This document shows, piece after piece, positions 1 to 8,620 of a stretch of DNA of 64,000 nt. The stretch is from Lachnospiraceae bacterium (lineage in GTDB: Bacteria > Bacillota > Clostridia > Lachnospirales > Lachnospiraceae), in contig JAFZOW010000051.1 in assembly GCA_017552715.1 (NCBI GenBank), positions 1-64,000 on the forward strand, written 5' to 3'. Within the stretch, counting starts at the first letter, position 1, and every line of letters starts with the position of its first letter. The notes beneath the pieces were generated by a model. That model was not told where the DNA came from. It made no database searches and worked only from the letters and a program-made list of their open reading frames with translations. The position numbers were made by a program, and so were the translations under genes.

Positions 1-1528
1 GCTTCCCGTTCTTTTTGCACTCATCAAAAAGCGCCTGCGCCCGGTTTTCATAAGCCAGACGGTTGAAGAGGCCGGTCATGGGATCGCGGTCGTAGATCTG
101 CTGCAGCTGCCGGTTGACCATATCCAGGCGCAGATTGATGCGAAGGAGCTTTAAGGACTGCTGCACCTTCTCCAGATAGGGATACATCATATCATGACGC
201 AGGATGAACGAATCCTCCGAAAAGATGGCGTAACCGTAGTTTGCCTCATAATAATGCAGGGGGACGATATAATGAATGCGCTGAACCCCGTCTTCTTTTA
301 CATAATTGGGGATCAGCTGACTGCGGTCGGCCTCGGGATCCTTGACCGTTTCACCGTCCCTGATGGCGACGATCACCTCCATCTTTTCCGTGTTGACCTT
401 CTCCCACAGCTCCATCTCATCCGCCGTCACATCTTCGAAGTACTCACTGTGGAGTACGATATAGAAAGAGGAGCCCTCGTAACGGTGATTGCGCAGATAA
501 TGCGCCTGCAGCCTGCGCTTCAGCGCATGATAATCCGGTATGCCCGAGATCTCGCCACGGAGCACCCGTTCCGTCTGCTCCAGTGAAGCTTCATCTTCAT
601 GCCGCTGGTAGGACGTCCGGCAGTAATTCCTGTGATAATTCTCGTAATCATGCCCGCTGGTGCATCCGCAGCTCTCCCCCAGCACAAAGGATGTGGAGAC
701 GGCGGTCATTTTCGGGCACTCCCTGCCCTCGATCATCTCAAACAGGCGTTCACAGCAGAGGTAACCCACTTCTTCAAAATTCTGCGCCACGGTAGAAAGG
801 GCCGGATAGAAATCCTTCCCGTAGGCAATCTCATCAAAACCGGTAACGATCACATCCTTCGGTACATCCACCCCCAGAAGGTTCAGCTCCGCCGCCGCCG
901 AAAGCGCCATGATATCGTTGGCACAGACCACCGCATCCGGAAGCTCCTTCGTTTCCACCAGCTTCCGCATGAGTTCACGGGGCCATACCCCGCCCCAGTT
1001 ACCGTAGCACACATCCTCGGGATCAAGACGGAGTCCGTGCTCCTTCAGTACCTCTTCCGTGGTGTGCAGCCTGGCCATGCTGTCCACATGATCCGGCGTA
1101 CCGCCCATGAAAACGATGCGCTTTACGTCATGGACTTCGATCAGATGCGTTACCAGCTCCCGCATGCCCTTTTCGTTCTCCACGGTAACACAGGGAGCCT
1201 CCCCGATAGGCATACCTATGCTCACGGCCGGTACGTTTTTCTTCTTTGCTTTTTCACAGATCTTTCTGGCGGTCTCATCGGAATTCAGCATGGTGGAGAA
1301 TACGATGACTCCGTCGTAATCCTGCAGCCGGGGCAGATCGTATACGTTCAGTTCCCCCCGGTTCAGGCTTTCATATTCGCTGTAGGATGCGTAACTCAAG
1401 AAAACAAAGGTATCGAAATCCTCCTTCTCGGCATATTTCCTGATACCTTCTGCTGCCCGTAATAATGCCTCGATACTCCAGCCGTTGGCGAATACAGCGA
1501 TCTTTCTCTTTCTTGATGTCTCCTGCAT
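1..1528 (-). CDS. Diguanylate cyclase with LacI/PurR-type ligand-binding sensor domain (3' end outside window)
   Basis: About 509 codons lie in the window; the reading frame is still open at base 1. The first 280 or so residues look like a periplasmic-binding-protein-like fold of the LacI/PurR type (N-terminal RKRKIAVFANGWSIEALLRA, then GVIVFSTMLNS, VVCANDIMALSAAAELN and VIVTGFDEIAYG). There is no helix-turn-helix before it, no signal peptide and no membrane segment, so the sensor should be cytoplasmic. A middle region of about 180 residues follows, then the start of a GGDEF domain (DRDPMTGLFNRLAYENRAQ); the GGDEF signature itself lies past the edge. Inferred role: a ligand-controlled c-di-GMP synthase. 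The start ATG lies 7 bases after the rpe stop, with a GAGGGAG ribosome site inside the end of rpe, so it is co-transcribed with rpe and may sense a sugar or sugar phosphate. Confidence 0.8.
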   Translation of the reverse strand, partial: MQETSRKRKIAVFANGWSIEALLRAAEGIRKYAEKEDFDTFVFLSYASYSEYESLNRGELNVYDLPRLQDYDGVIVFSTMLNSDETARKICEKAKKKNVPAVSIGMPIGEAPCVTVENEKGMRELVTHLIEVHDVKRIVFMGGTPDHVDSMARLHTTEEVLKEHGLRLDPEDVCYGNWGGVWPRELMRKLVETKELPDAVVCANDIMALSAAAELNLLGVDVPKDVIVTGFDEIAYGKDFYPALSTVAQNFEEVGYLCCERLFEMIEGRECPKMTAVSTSFVLGESCGCTSGHDYENYHRNYCRTSYQRHEDEASLEQTERVLRGEISGIPDYHALKRRLQAHYLRNHRYEGSSFYIVLHSEYFEDVTADEMELWEKVNTEKMEVIVAIRDGETVKDPEADRSQLIPNYVKEDGVQRIHYIVPLHYYEANYGYAIFSEDSFILRHDMMYPYLEKVQQSLKLLRINLRLDMVNRQLQQIYDRDPMTGLFNRLAYENRAQALFDECKKNGK

Positions 1529-1535
1529 AGGCCCT

Positions 1536-2198
1536 TTACTCCCTCATGATGGATAACAAGCGTCTGGTGTTTTCCTCCACGTCTCCCCGGAACACTGCAG
1601 AACCGGCCACGATGATGTTCGCTCCGCAGGAGAGGATCTCCTTCAGATTCTCTTCCCGTACTCCTCCATCCACTTCCAGATCACAGGACAGCTCATTCTT
1701 CTCTATATATTCCCGTATCTTACGTATCTTATCCAGGCACTCCGGGATCACTTCCTGTCCGCCGTAACCGGGCTCCACCGTCATGGGCAGCACCATGTCG
1801 ACCTGCTTAAGCAGCGGGAAGATCTCCTTCGGATCCGTTGCGGGTTTGATGGCGATCCCTACTCTTTTCCCGGTATCGTGTATCAGCCGTATGGCTCTCT
1901 CGGGATCGGTGCAGGCTTCGTAATGCACGGTGATGGAATCCGCCCCCAGCTCCGCATAATCGGAGATATATCTTTCCGGACGTTCGATCATTAGGTGCAC
2001 GTCCAGAAAAAGCTTTGTTCCGCGGCGCAGGCTCTGAAGCACCGGCATACCGAAAGAGATCGGCGGGACAAAGAGTCCGTCCATCACATCAAAATGCAGA
2101 TATTCGGCTCCTCCGGCCTCTACCTGTGCCACCTGCTCCCCAAGTCGCATGAAATCCGCTGCCAGTATGGACGGAGCAAGCTGTCTGACCCTTTTCAT
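1536..2198 (-). CDS. rpe: Ribulose-phosphate 3-epimerase
   Basis: Interconverts D-ribulose 5-phosphate and D-xylulose 5-phosphate in the non-oxidative pentose phosphate pathway; cytoplasmic, metal-dependent TIM barrel. The 220-residue protein has the usual family length and motifs: LAPSILAADF near the N-terminus, HFDVMDGLFVPPISFG with metal and substrate residues, DVHLMIERPERY, a Met/Pro-rich VLPMTVEPGYGGQ loop, EVDGGV and the C-terminal phosphate loop GANIIVAGSAVF. The start overlaps the rsgA stop by 4 bases (ATGA), as in the conserved pknB-rsgA-rpe order of Firmicutes. The thiamine pyrophosphokinase gene that often follows rpe is replaced here by the sensor-diguanylate cyclase. Confidence 0.96.
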   Translation of the reverse strand: MKRVRQLAPSILAADFMRLGEQVAQVEAGGAEYLHFDVMDGLFVPPISFGMPVLQSLRRGTKLFLDVHLMIERPERYISDYAELGADSITVHYEACTDPERAIRLIHDTGKRVGIAIKPATDPKEIFPLLKQVDMVLPMTVEPGYGGQEVIPECLDKIRKIREYIEKNELSCDLEVDGGVREENLKEILSCGANIIVAGSAVFRGDVEENTRRLLSIMRE

Positions 2199-3079
2199 CC
2201 CTTCTGTCTTCCTCTCTCTTTCTGTTCCCTGCAGATCGCAAGATAATTCGTATAACGCAGCATGGGGATCATTCCCTCATCCGCTGCAGTACGTACCGCA
2301 CAATCCGGTTCCTCCATATGCAGACAGTCCTGAAAGCGGCACTTTCCTTCGTAATCCGAAAACTCCGGATATTCATAACGGATATCCTCTGCCTCACAGC
2401 CGAAGAGCGACAGGGCCGTAAAGCCCGGGGTATCCATGATCCAGCCTCCGTCTTCCAGGGCGAAGAGCTCGGAATGTCTGGTGGTATGTTTTCCCCGTCT
2501 CAGCTTCCGGCTGATCTCGCCGGTCTCGGCTGCCGCATCGGGGCATAAGGCATTCAGTATGGTGGACTTTCCCACTCCGCTGGGGCCTGCCAGCAGGGTG
2601 ATCTTTCCCTTCAGCTTTTCCGAAAGCAGCGCACCCATATCCTGCGAGAGGGCACTTGCGGTCAGTACGGTATCCGCCGCATTGCGATATGCTTCGCAAA
2701 ACTCCGCTGCCGTCTCCCCGCTCACCAGATCCGCCTTATTGAAGAGCAGGATGCAGGGAACACCTTCCCCGGCCATAGTGATGAGGAAGCGGTCCAGAAG
2801 CAGTGTATTGGGCGAGGGCTCAGCCAATGCAAAGACAAGGAGAGCCTGATCCACATTTGCCGCCTCCGGGCGTATCAGGGAATTCTTCCTGGGCAGGAGC
2901 TCGTCAACACTCCCCTCCCGGGCGGCTTCATCCACAACGGAGATACGTACATGATCACCCACCAGAGGCTTTATACCGTCTTTCCGGAATATCCCCCTGG
3001 CACGGCAGGCGTATACTTCACCGTCCGTGCAGCGCACGTAGTAAAAACCGCCGATACCCTTGAGTATCCTTCCTTCCAT
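2195..3079 (-). CDS. rsgA: Ribosome small subunit-dependent GTPase A
   Basis: Circularly permuted GTPase that acts in late 30S subunit maturation. The order of motifs is the permuted one: an OB-fold N-terminus (ILKGIGGFYYVRC), then G4 NKAD (FNKADLVSG), then the P-loop G1 (AGPSGVGKST), then G3 (DTPGF), followed by the C-terminal zinc-binding region with CRFQDCLHMEEPDCAV. At 294 residues it has the usual length. It starts 3 bases after the pknB stop and overlaps rpe by 4 bases, so all three are translated from one mRNA. Linkage to the PASTA kinase and phosphatase is typical of Firmicutes, and RsgA-type GTPases are known substrates of such kinases in some species; that this one is phosphorylated is inference. 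Confidence 0.96.
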   Translation of the reverse strand: MEGRILKGIGGFYYVRCTDGEVYACRARGIFRKDGIKPLVGDHVRISVVDEAAREGSVDELLPRKNSLIRPEAANVDQALLVFALAEPSPNTLLLDRFLITMAGEGVPCILLFNKADLVSGETAAEFCEAYRNAADTVLTASALSQDMGALLSEKLKGKITLLAGPSGVGKSTILNALCPDAAAETGEISRKLRRGKHTTRHSELFALEDGGWIMDTPGFTALSLFGCEAEDIRYEYPEFSDYEGKCRFQDCLHMEEPDCAVRTAADEGMIPMLRYTNYLAICREQKERGRQKG

Positions 3080-3082
3080 CCC

Positions 3083-5359
3083 TTACTGCGATTTCGTGAA
3101 CTCGATGGTCACGGGATCCGAGGTCTTGGAGATCTGTACCTGCTGAACGGTCACATTTCCCTCCTCGTCCCTTATCTCCTGGGTTTCATTGACCATGTAT
3201 TCGATAGTCAGGATCCCTCTGGGGATGCGGTCAAGGGCACTTACGATGATGGGGACGGGGAAAACGTCCGTAGTGGTCTCAAAGATCGAATCCCCGCTCT
3301 CTGTCTTAAGCAGTACCCTGGCGTTGCCTCCGGCATAGTCCGCCGGTGCGTTCACAACGGTGTTCACATTGTAAAAAGCGGGCTCGGGCCCTTTGCTTAT
3401 ACGATATTCCACTTCGGAATCGGTGCTCACCGTCACCCCGCCGGAATAGTTCTGATAACAGACCGTACCCTCGGGATACTGGTCATTGTACTCATCCGCC
3501 CCGCGGGTGGCCGTCAGGCCTGCACCGCCCAGAAGAGTCTGGGCCTCCGCCTCGGTCTTTCCCTTAAGCTCCGGCATGGTCACCGAGATGGATTCCTTGC
3601 CCAGGCTTACGGTAATGGTCACCGTGGAACCGATGGCAACACTGCTGCCCGCCGCCGGCTCCTGACGGATCACCTGGTCCTTGGGGACATCTGCCGAATT
3701 TTCCCGGAAGACTTCCACAGTAAAGCCGTTATTCTCCAGCGTAGCCGTAGCTTCCGCTTTGATGCGTTTGGTAACATCCGGAACCTGAACATTTCCTGCG
3801 CCGCTTCCCTGTCCGTCCTGGGGAGTCGGAGAAGCATCCTCCGTTCCGGCCGGATTACCGTCGCCGCTGCCGTCAGCGGCGCTCGTAGGCGCTGCCGTGG
3901 GTGTAGGCTTTCCTTTTCCTCCCTCCATGGAGGGCAGGAACTGGATAACAAGGTAAAAGAAGATCCCTGCAACCACCAGGCCGGCAATGATGATCAGTAC
4001 CGTAGTGAGCAGCTCCATCCTGGGATCGTCTTCTTCCCCGTAACGGCGGTCTCTGCGGTTCGACCTGGCCTGTGCGGCATTCCTGCTGCGCTGCTGCGCC
4101 GCGGTCTGCTGCTTTCTTCCGGAAGCCGGCTGTGCCGGTCCCCTGCCCTGCTTCCCGGGAGGATTCTGCCTTCCTGTCCGGGAATCCGCTCCGGGCTTTT
4201 TCCTGGGGCCGTTCTTTCCCGAAGCAGGCTTCTTCTTTCTTCGGGGAGGTTCCTGGGGCAGCTCCTCCGGATACATCTCTGCCTCTCCCTCCTCGGGATA
4301 GTAGTCGTATCCTTCGTCGTAGCCTTCATAGCCCTCCGCGTACTCTCCCTCTTCAGGCGGAAGCTCCTCTCCGTAATACGGGTCTTCCTCCGGAGGAAGG
4401 GCCTCGGGAACGGGACTCATCTGGGCATCAAAACTGTCCCGGCGCTTTGCCTGCTGCCGGATCCGCTTTATCTCCTGCTCGGAGATATCCTTGGTCACTC
4501 CGCCTTCATCCACATCATCAAGCTTGACGAAATCTTCGTCAGGGCTGATCAGGGATTTCTTCAGGTCTTCTATGAGCTCCGGTGCGGACTGATAGCGCCG
4601 GTCGGGGCTCTTCTGCGTGCACTTGAGCACGATCTTTTCCAGACTGATGGGGATCTCGGGCACATAATCCCTGGGAGAGGGCATGGGCTCCTGTATATGC
4701 TTGATGGCCACGGCCACCGTAGTCTCTCCGTTGAAGGGAACACGCCCGGTGATCATCTCAAAGAGGGTGATACCCAGGGAATAGATATCGCTCTTCTCGT
4801 CGGAGAAACCGCCGCGTACCTGTTCCGGGGAGGTATAATGTACACTGCCCATGACGTTGGAGGTAATGGTATTGCTGGTAGCCGCCTTGGCGATACCGAA
4901 ATCCGTCACCTTCACCTTGCCATCCATGCTGATGATCACGTTCTGGGGCTTGATATCGCGATGGATGATATGGTTGTTGTGGGCAGCCTCGATACCCTGG
5001 GCTACCTGAATGGCGATACTTACGGCTTCACGCACCGAAAGCCTTGCCTTTTTCTCGATATACTTCTTCAGGGTGATGCCTTCCACCAGCTCCATCACGA
5101 TAAAGTGCGAGCCGTTCTCCTCTCCCACATCGTAGACGTTCACAATGTTGGGATGCATCAGGCCTGCTGCGGACTGCGCCTCACTGCGGAATTTCTGCAG
5201 AAACTCCTTGTTCTCGGAGAATTCCTGCTTCAGCACCTTGATGGCCACAAAGCGGTTCAGCTTGTGGTCCTTGGCGCGATAAACATCGCTCATACCGCCG
5301 GTGCCTATCTTTTCCAGCACCTCATAGCGTTCTGCAACTGTCATACCGATCTTTATCAT
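3083..5359 (-). CDS. pknB: PASTA-domain membrane Ser/Thr protein kinase (PrkC/PknB/StkP family)
   Basis: Senses cell-wall fragments outside the cell and phosphorylates cytoplasmic proteins. Residues 10-275 form a Hanks-type kinase: glycine loop IGTGGMSDVY, catalytic Lys41, HRDIKPQN with Asp135, DFG at 153-155 and the activation segment GSVHYTSPEQ. A charged, low-complexity linker of about 140 residues follows, acidic Tyr/Glu-rich first and then Lys/Arg/Gln-rich. One membrane helix is at about 452-475 (LLTTVLIIIAGLVVAGIFFY). Outside are a Thr/Pro/Gly spacer, two PASTA repeats (VPDVTKR..., MPELKGKT...) and a final beta-rich domain of about 110 residues. Two PASTA repeats is at the low end for the family. 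The gene starts 18 bases after the phosphatase gene, with an AGGGAG ribosome site. Confidence 0.95.
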   Translation of the reverse strand: MIKIGMTVAERYEVLEKIGTGGMSDVYRAKDHKLNRFVAIKVLKQEFSENKEFLQKFRSEAQSAAGLMHPNIVNVYDVGEENGSHFIVMELVEGITLKKYIEKKARLSVREAVSIAIQVAQGIEAAHNNHIIHRDIKPQNVIISMDGKVKVTDFGIAKAATSNTITSNVMGSVHYTSPEQVRGGFSDEKSDIYSLGITLFEMITGRVPFNGETTVAVAIKHIQEPMPSPRDYVPEIPISLEKIVLKCTQKSPDRRYQSAPELIEDLKKSLISPDEDFVKLDDVDEGGVTKDISEQEIKRIRQQAKRRDSFDAQMSPVPEALPPEEDPYYGEELPPEEGEYAEGYEGYDEGYDYYPEEGEAEMYPEELPQEPPRRKKKPASGKNGPRKKPGADSRTGRQNPPGKQGRGPAQPASGRKQQTAAQQRSRNAAQARSNRRDRRYGEEDDPRMELLTTVLIIIAGLVVAGIFFYLVIQFLPSMEGGKGKPTPTAAPTSAADGSGDGNPAGTEDASPTPQDGQGSGAGNVQVPDVTKRIKAEATATLENNGFTVEVFRENSADVPKDQVIRQEPAAGSSVAIGSTVTITVSLGKESISVTMPELKGKTEAEAQTLLGGAGLTATRGADEYNDQYPEGTVCYQNYSGGVTVSTDSEVEYRISKGPEPAFYNVNTVVNAPADYAGGNARVLLKTESGDSIFETTTDVFPVPIIVSALDRIPRGILTIEYMVNETQEIRDEEGNVTVQQVQISKTSDPVTIEFTKSQ

Positions 5360-5377
5360 TTCTTCTCCCTGAATACC

Positions 5378-6115
5378 TTACTTTTCCACTCTGACCAGGA
5401 TCACGGTGATATTATCCCGGCCTCCGTTGGCATTTGCCTCATCCACAAGACGTTCAGCCATTTCCTTTAACGTCCCCCCCTCGCGGATCAGGGCAAGTAT
5501 CTCATCATCTTCGATCATATTGGAAAGACCGTCGGAACACATAAGAAGCATATCTCCTTCCGAGATATCCTCCAGTTCAAAGATATCGACATCCACTTCT
5601 TCCATAACGCCGATGGCCCGGGTAATGATATTCTTATCCGGGTGGGATCTGGCATACCTGCGTTCCAGCTCTCCCATCTGGACCATCTCCTCTACCAGAG
5701 AGTGATCCGTGGTGACCTGACGCAGTTCATCGTCGTGGATCAGATACAGACGGCTGTCTCCAACATTGGCCACACACAGGCCTGTGTCTTCCAGGGTAGC
5801 CACCACCAGCGTGGTACCCATACCATAATAATTATCATCCGAAAGTGCCTTTTCGCGTACCCGCCGGTTGGCTTCACGTATCCCCTTCGAGATCACCCGC
5901 ACGCTTCCCCGGTCGGCAGAATGGTTGACCCAGGCCACCAGGGTCTCCACGGCACATTTGGATGCATATTCCCCCGCCTTGTGGCCCCCCATACCGTCAG
6001 CAACGATAAAAAGATCGGGCAACGGCCCGATGGGCACCTCAGACGTGAAAACATAATCCTGATTCTGTTTTCGCAGCCTTCCGATGTCAGTTAGGGAATA
6101 GGAATCCAGTTTCAT
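5378..6115 (-). CDS. prpC: PP2C-type Ser/Thr protein phosphatase (PrpC/Stp)
   Basis: Removes phosphate from Ser/Thr residues placed by the PASTA kinase encoded just downstream; metal-dependent and cytoplasmic. All family motifs are present: RLRKQNQD at the N-terminus, VADGMGGHKAGE with the metal-binding Asp, GMGTTLV, NVGDSRLYL, TTDHSLV, LLMCSDGL and GGRDNITVIL at the C-terminus. Length 245 residues is normal. The gene is preceded by a 109-base gap that holds a strong sigma-A-like promoter, so the phosphatase-kinase-rsgA-rpe group can be transcribed separately from the rsmB-rlmN genes upstream. Confidence 0.96.
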   Translation of the reverse strand: MKLDSYSLTDIGRLRKQNQDYVFTSEVPIGPLPDLFIVADGMGGHKAGEYASKCAVETLVAWVNHSADRGSVRVISKGIREANRRVREKALSDDNYYGMGTTLVVATLEDTGLCVANVGDSRLYLIHDDELRQVTTDHSLVEEMVQMGELERRYARSHPDKNIITRAIGVMEEVDVDIFELEDISEGDMLLMCSDGLSNMIEDDEILALIREGGTLKEMAERLVDEANANGGRDNITVILVRVEK

Positions 6116-6181
6116 CTTTCCTATACGATCCCCATACCCGGAAAGCTCTCGGCATTGTTTCTCATAGTCTCAACCGGCATA

Positions 6182-6210
6182 ATTTTATCACATTAGCGCC
6201 TATGGGTCAA
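6182..6210 (-). promoter_or_regulatory. Sigma-A-type promoter ahead of the phosphatase-kinase operon
   Basis: On the minus strand a -35 box TTGACC (6210-6205) is separated by exactly 17 bases from a -10 box TAAAAT (6187-6182). The predicted transcript start is near 6175, about 60 bases before the phosphatase ATG. Confidence 0.75.
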
Positions 6211-6224
6211 AAGGTATTTTCGGT

Positions 6225-7256
6225 TTACATAATTTTTTGTTCCGCCCGTCTGAGCTGTCCGCAGGCCCCGTCGATATCTCTTCCCAGTTCCCTGCGGAGC
6301 GTGGCATTCACCCCCAGCGCCTTAAGCTTATCCTGAAAATCCCTTACTCCCGTTCCGCCGGGTTCACGGAGTCCGTTTTCCCTGACGGGATTTACCGCGA
6401 TGAGGTTCACATGACAGCCTCTGGGAACCGCCAGGGCCGCCAGGGCCTCCGCATCCTCCCCCCGGTCGTTCACCCCTGCGATCAGGGCATATTCGAAACT
6501 GACCCTGCGGCCGGTCTTTTCAAAGAAATAGTCTACGGCAGCCATCAGCTCCTCCAGCCGGTAACGTTCCGCCACAGGCATGATCTTTCTGCGCTGCTCG
6601 TCCGTAGGTGCGTGCAGGGAAAGGGCCAGGGTCACCCCCGTATCCTCCTCCGCAAGACGCCGTATCCCCGGTACCAGCCCGCAGGTAGATACCGTGATGC
6701 TTCGCCTGCTGATATGGAGCCCCTGCTCATCCGTCAGCATACGGATAAAACGCAGCAGCTCCTCCGGATTGTCCAGAGGCTCGCCTATGCCCATGACCAC
6801 CACATTGTCCACTCTCTCCCCGGTGTCGCGGCTTACGGCATAGACCTGCTCCAGCATCTCCGCAGCCGTAAGGTTACGGACCCTCCCGCCTATGGTGGAG
6901 GCACAGAAGGCGCAGCCCATGCGGCAGCCCACCTGGGAAGAGATGCAGAGACTGTTCCCGTGATGATAACGCATCCATACGCTTTCGATGCTGTTACCGT
7001 CTGCCAGCCCGAAGAGATATTTCCTGGTACCGTCAATGGCCGACTCCTGCATACGGCGTATCGTATGCGCTGAAATAACATACTCCCCGCCGAGCCTTTC
7101 CCGCAGGCTGAGGGGGAGATTGCTCATCTCTTCCACGCTGACGGAAAGCTTCTGATGGATCCAGGAATAGAGCTGTTTGGCTCGGAAAGCCGGCTCTCCC
7201 ATGGACGTCAGTTCCGCCTTAAGTTCTTCCAGGGTAAGCTCTTTCAGATCCTTCAT
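6225..7256 (-). CDS. rlmN: Dual-specificity 23S rRNA/tRNA adenine-C2 methyltransferase
   Basis: Radical-SAM enzyme that methylates C2 of A2503 in 23S rRNA and of A37 in some tRNAs. The 4Fe-4S motif is C111-x3-C115-x2-C118 (GCRMGCAFCAS). The methyl-carrying Cys near the C-terminus is in DIDGACGQL, as expected for RlmN rather than the resistance enzyme Cfr, whose genomic context would also differ. Other landmarks are VVMGIGEPLDN and SLHAPTDEQRRKIMPV. The start overlaps the end of rsmB by 4 bases, so the two rRNA-modification genes are translationally coupled. Length 343 residues is normal. Confidence 0.96.
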   Translation of the reverse strand: MKDLKELTLEELKAELTSMGEPAFRAKQLYSWIHQKLSVSVEEMSNLPLSLRERLGGEYVISAHTIRRMQESAIDGTRKYLFGLADGNSIESVWMRYHHGNSLCISSQVGCRMGCAFCASTIGGRVRNLTAAEMLEQVYAVSRDTGERVDNVVVMGIGEPLDNPEELLRFIRMLTDEQGLHISRRSITVSTCGLVPGIRRLAEEDTGVTLALSLHAPTDEQRRKIMPVAERYRLEELMAAVDYFFEKTGRRVSFEYALIAGVNDRGEDAEALAALAVPRGCHVNLIAVNPVRENGLREPGGTGVRDFQDKLKALGVNATLRRELGRDIDGACGQLRRAEQKIM

Positions 7257-8620
7257 GCCTCTGTCCTTTCAAACACAGCAAAGAAGAAGCCGTCCGTAAG
7301 GGGCAGCCCCTCCGGCTCCCCGCACAAAAGCTGCATATAGCCCTGCCGGGCCGTATCCTTCACCAGGGCTTCCGGCACCCTGTCATAAATATCCACCGGA
7401 TGCAGGGGAAAGTTTTCCAGAAGCCAGTGATAGTTTCCTTCGTTCTCTTCCTCCGTCACGGTACAGGTAGAGTAAAGTAGACGTCCTCCGGGCTTCAGGT
7501 AATCCAGGGAAGCCCACAGGATCTCCCTCTGCAGAGCCCGCAGCCCGCCGATATCCTCTTCCTGTACGCGGTAACGGATGTCCGGCTTGCGTCCCAGTAC
7601 CCCAAGTCCGCTGCAGGGCAGGTCGGCGATGAGCACATCCGCCGCGGAAAGGAGTGCCGCATTCCTGCAGCGCGCATCCCCCTGGAGGACCTCAATATTC
7701 TCGCGCTTTAAGCGCAGCGCATTCTCCCGTATACGTTCCAGCTTTGCATCGCTGATATCGAAGGAGCGTACACTGCCGCTGCTGCCGCACAAGAAGCTGG
7801 CTGCGATGCTCTTACCGCCGGGTGCAGCACAGAGGTCGATCACCTTCTCCCCCGGCCGTATGCCCGCCGCCTTAACCGCCAGCATACTGGCGGTATCCTG
7901 TACAAAAAAGCCGCCCTCCGCAAAGCCTGCCAGCTGCTCCACTCCGGGTACGTTACGCAAAAAGAGGACCCCGGGAAGACGGGGTTCCTCCTCCACCGTC
8001 ACTCCCTGTGCCTCCCACTCTCCCCTGAGTTTGTCCGCATCCCCGCATACCCTAACGCATACGGGTCTTTCGCTTAAGGCGGCGGCAAGCATACGCTCGG
8101 CGGTACGTTCGCCGTATTGAGAAAGGAAACGCTCCACGATCCAGCGGGGCATGGAATAGCTGACAGAAAGAAACAGCGGAAGATCCTCCTTCCGCGAGGG
8201 CATGGGTATATTCTCCTTATTGCGTTCGACGTTCCGAAGTACCGCGTTTACGAAGCCCTTCAGCCCCGCGAAGCCTTTCCTGGCTGCCAGTGCCACCGAT
8301 TCGTTCACTGCGGCGGAAGCCGGCACGCTGTCCATGTAAAGAAGCTGATAACAGCCCATACGGAGGATCTGCCGTATGGCCGGCTTCATACGCCTGGTCT
8401 TGGTGGAAGCAAAAGCATCGATGCAGTGATCCAGCGTGATGCGGCGTTCGATAACGCCTCCGCTGAGGCGGCGTATAAAAGCTTTATCCCGCCGGGGTAA
8501 GTCATCCGCCTTATCCAGGGCGCCGCGGATCAGCTCCGTAGCCTTTTTTTCGCCCTTCTCCGCCTCCAGCAATATCTCCAGAGCCAGCAGGCGCGGATTA
8601 ACGCTCGCTTCCTTCACCAT
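7253..8620 (-). CDS. rsmB: 16S rRNA m5C967 methyltransferase
   Basis: Methylates C967 of 16S rRNA using SAM. Residues 1-140 form the NusB-like RNA-binding domain (NPRLLALEILLEAEKG..., DHCIDAF). The C-terminal part is the Rossmann methyltransferase: SAM loop VIDLCAAPGGKS, motif IV DLPCSGLGVLGRKPD, and the catalytic Cys in motif VI YSTCTVTEEENE. The chosen ATG at 8620 has GGGGAG eight bases upstream; it lies inside the last codons of fmt, so the two genes overlap by 23 bases. Length 455 residues is usual. It belongs to the def-fmt-rsmB-rlmN translation cluster common in Firmicutes. Confidence 0.95.
   Translation of the reverse strand: MVKEASVNPRLLALEILLEAEKGEKKATELIRGALDKADDLPRRDKAFIRRLSGGVIERRITLDHCIDAFASTKTRRMKPAIRQILRMGCYQLLYMDSVPASAAVNESVALAARKGFAGLKGFVNAVLRNVERNKENIPMPSRKEDLPLFLSVSYSMPRWIVERFLSQYGERTAERMLAAALSERPVCVRVCGDADKLRGEWEAQGVTVEEEPRLPGVLFLRNVPGVEQLAGFAEGGFFVQDTASMLAVKAAGIRPGEKVIDLCAAPGGKSIAASFLCGSSGSVRSFDISDAKLERIRENALRLKRENIEVLQGDARCRNAALLSAADVLIADLPCSGLGVLGRKPDIRYRVQEEDIGGLRALQREILWASLDYLKPGGRLLYSTCTVTEEENEGNYHWLLENFPLHPVDIYDRVPEALVKDTARQGYMQLLCGEPEGLPLTDGFFFAVFERTEA

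Noticed and set aside
2951-5470. Plus-strand open frame of 839 codons
   Set aside because: Antisense of the PASTA kinase and rsgA end. The translation is compositionally odd and no promoter or ribosome site precedes it.
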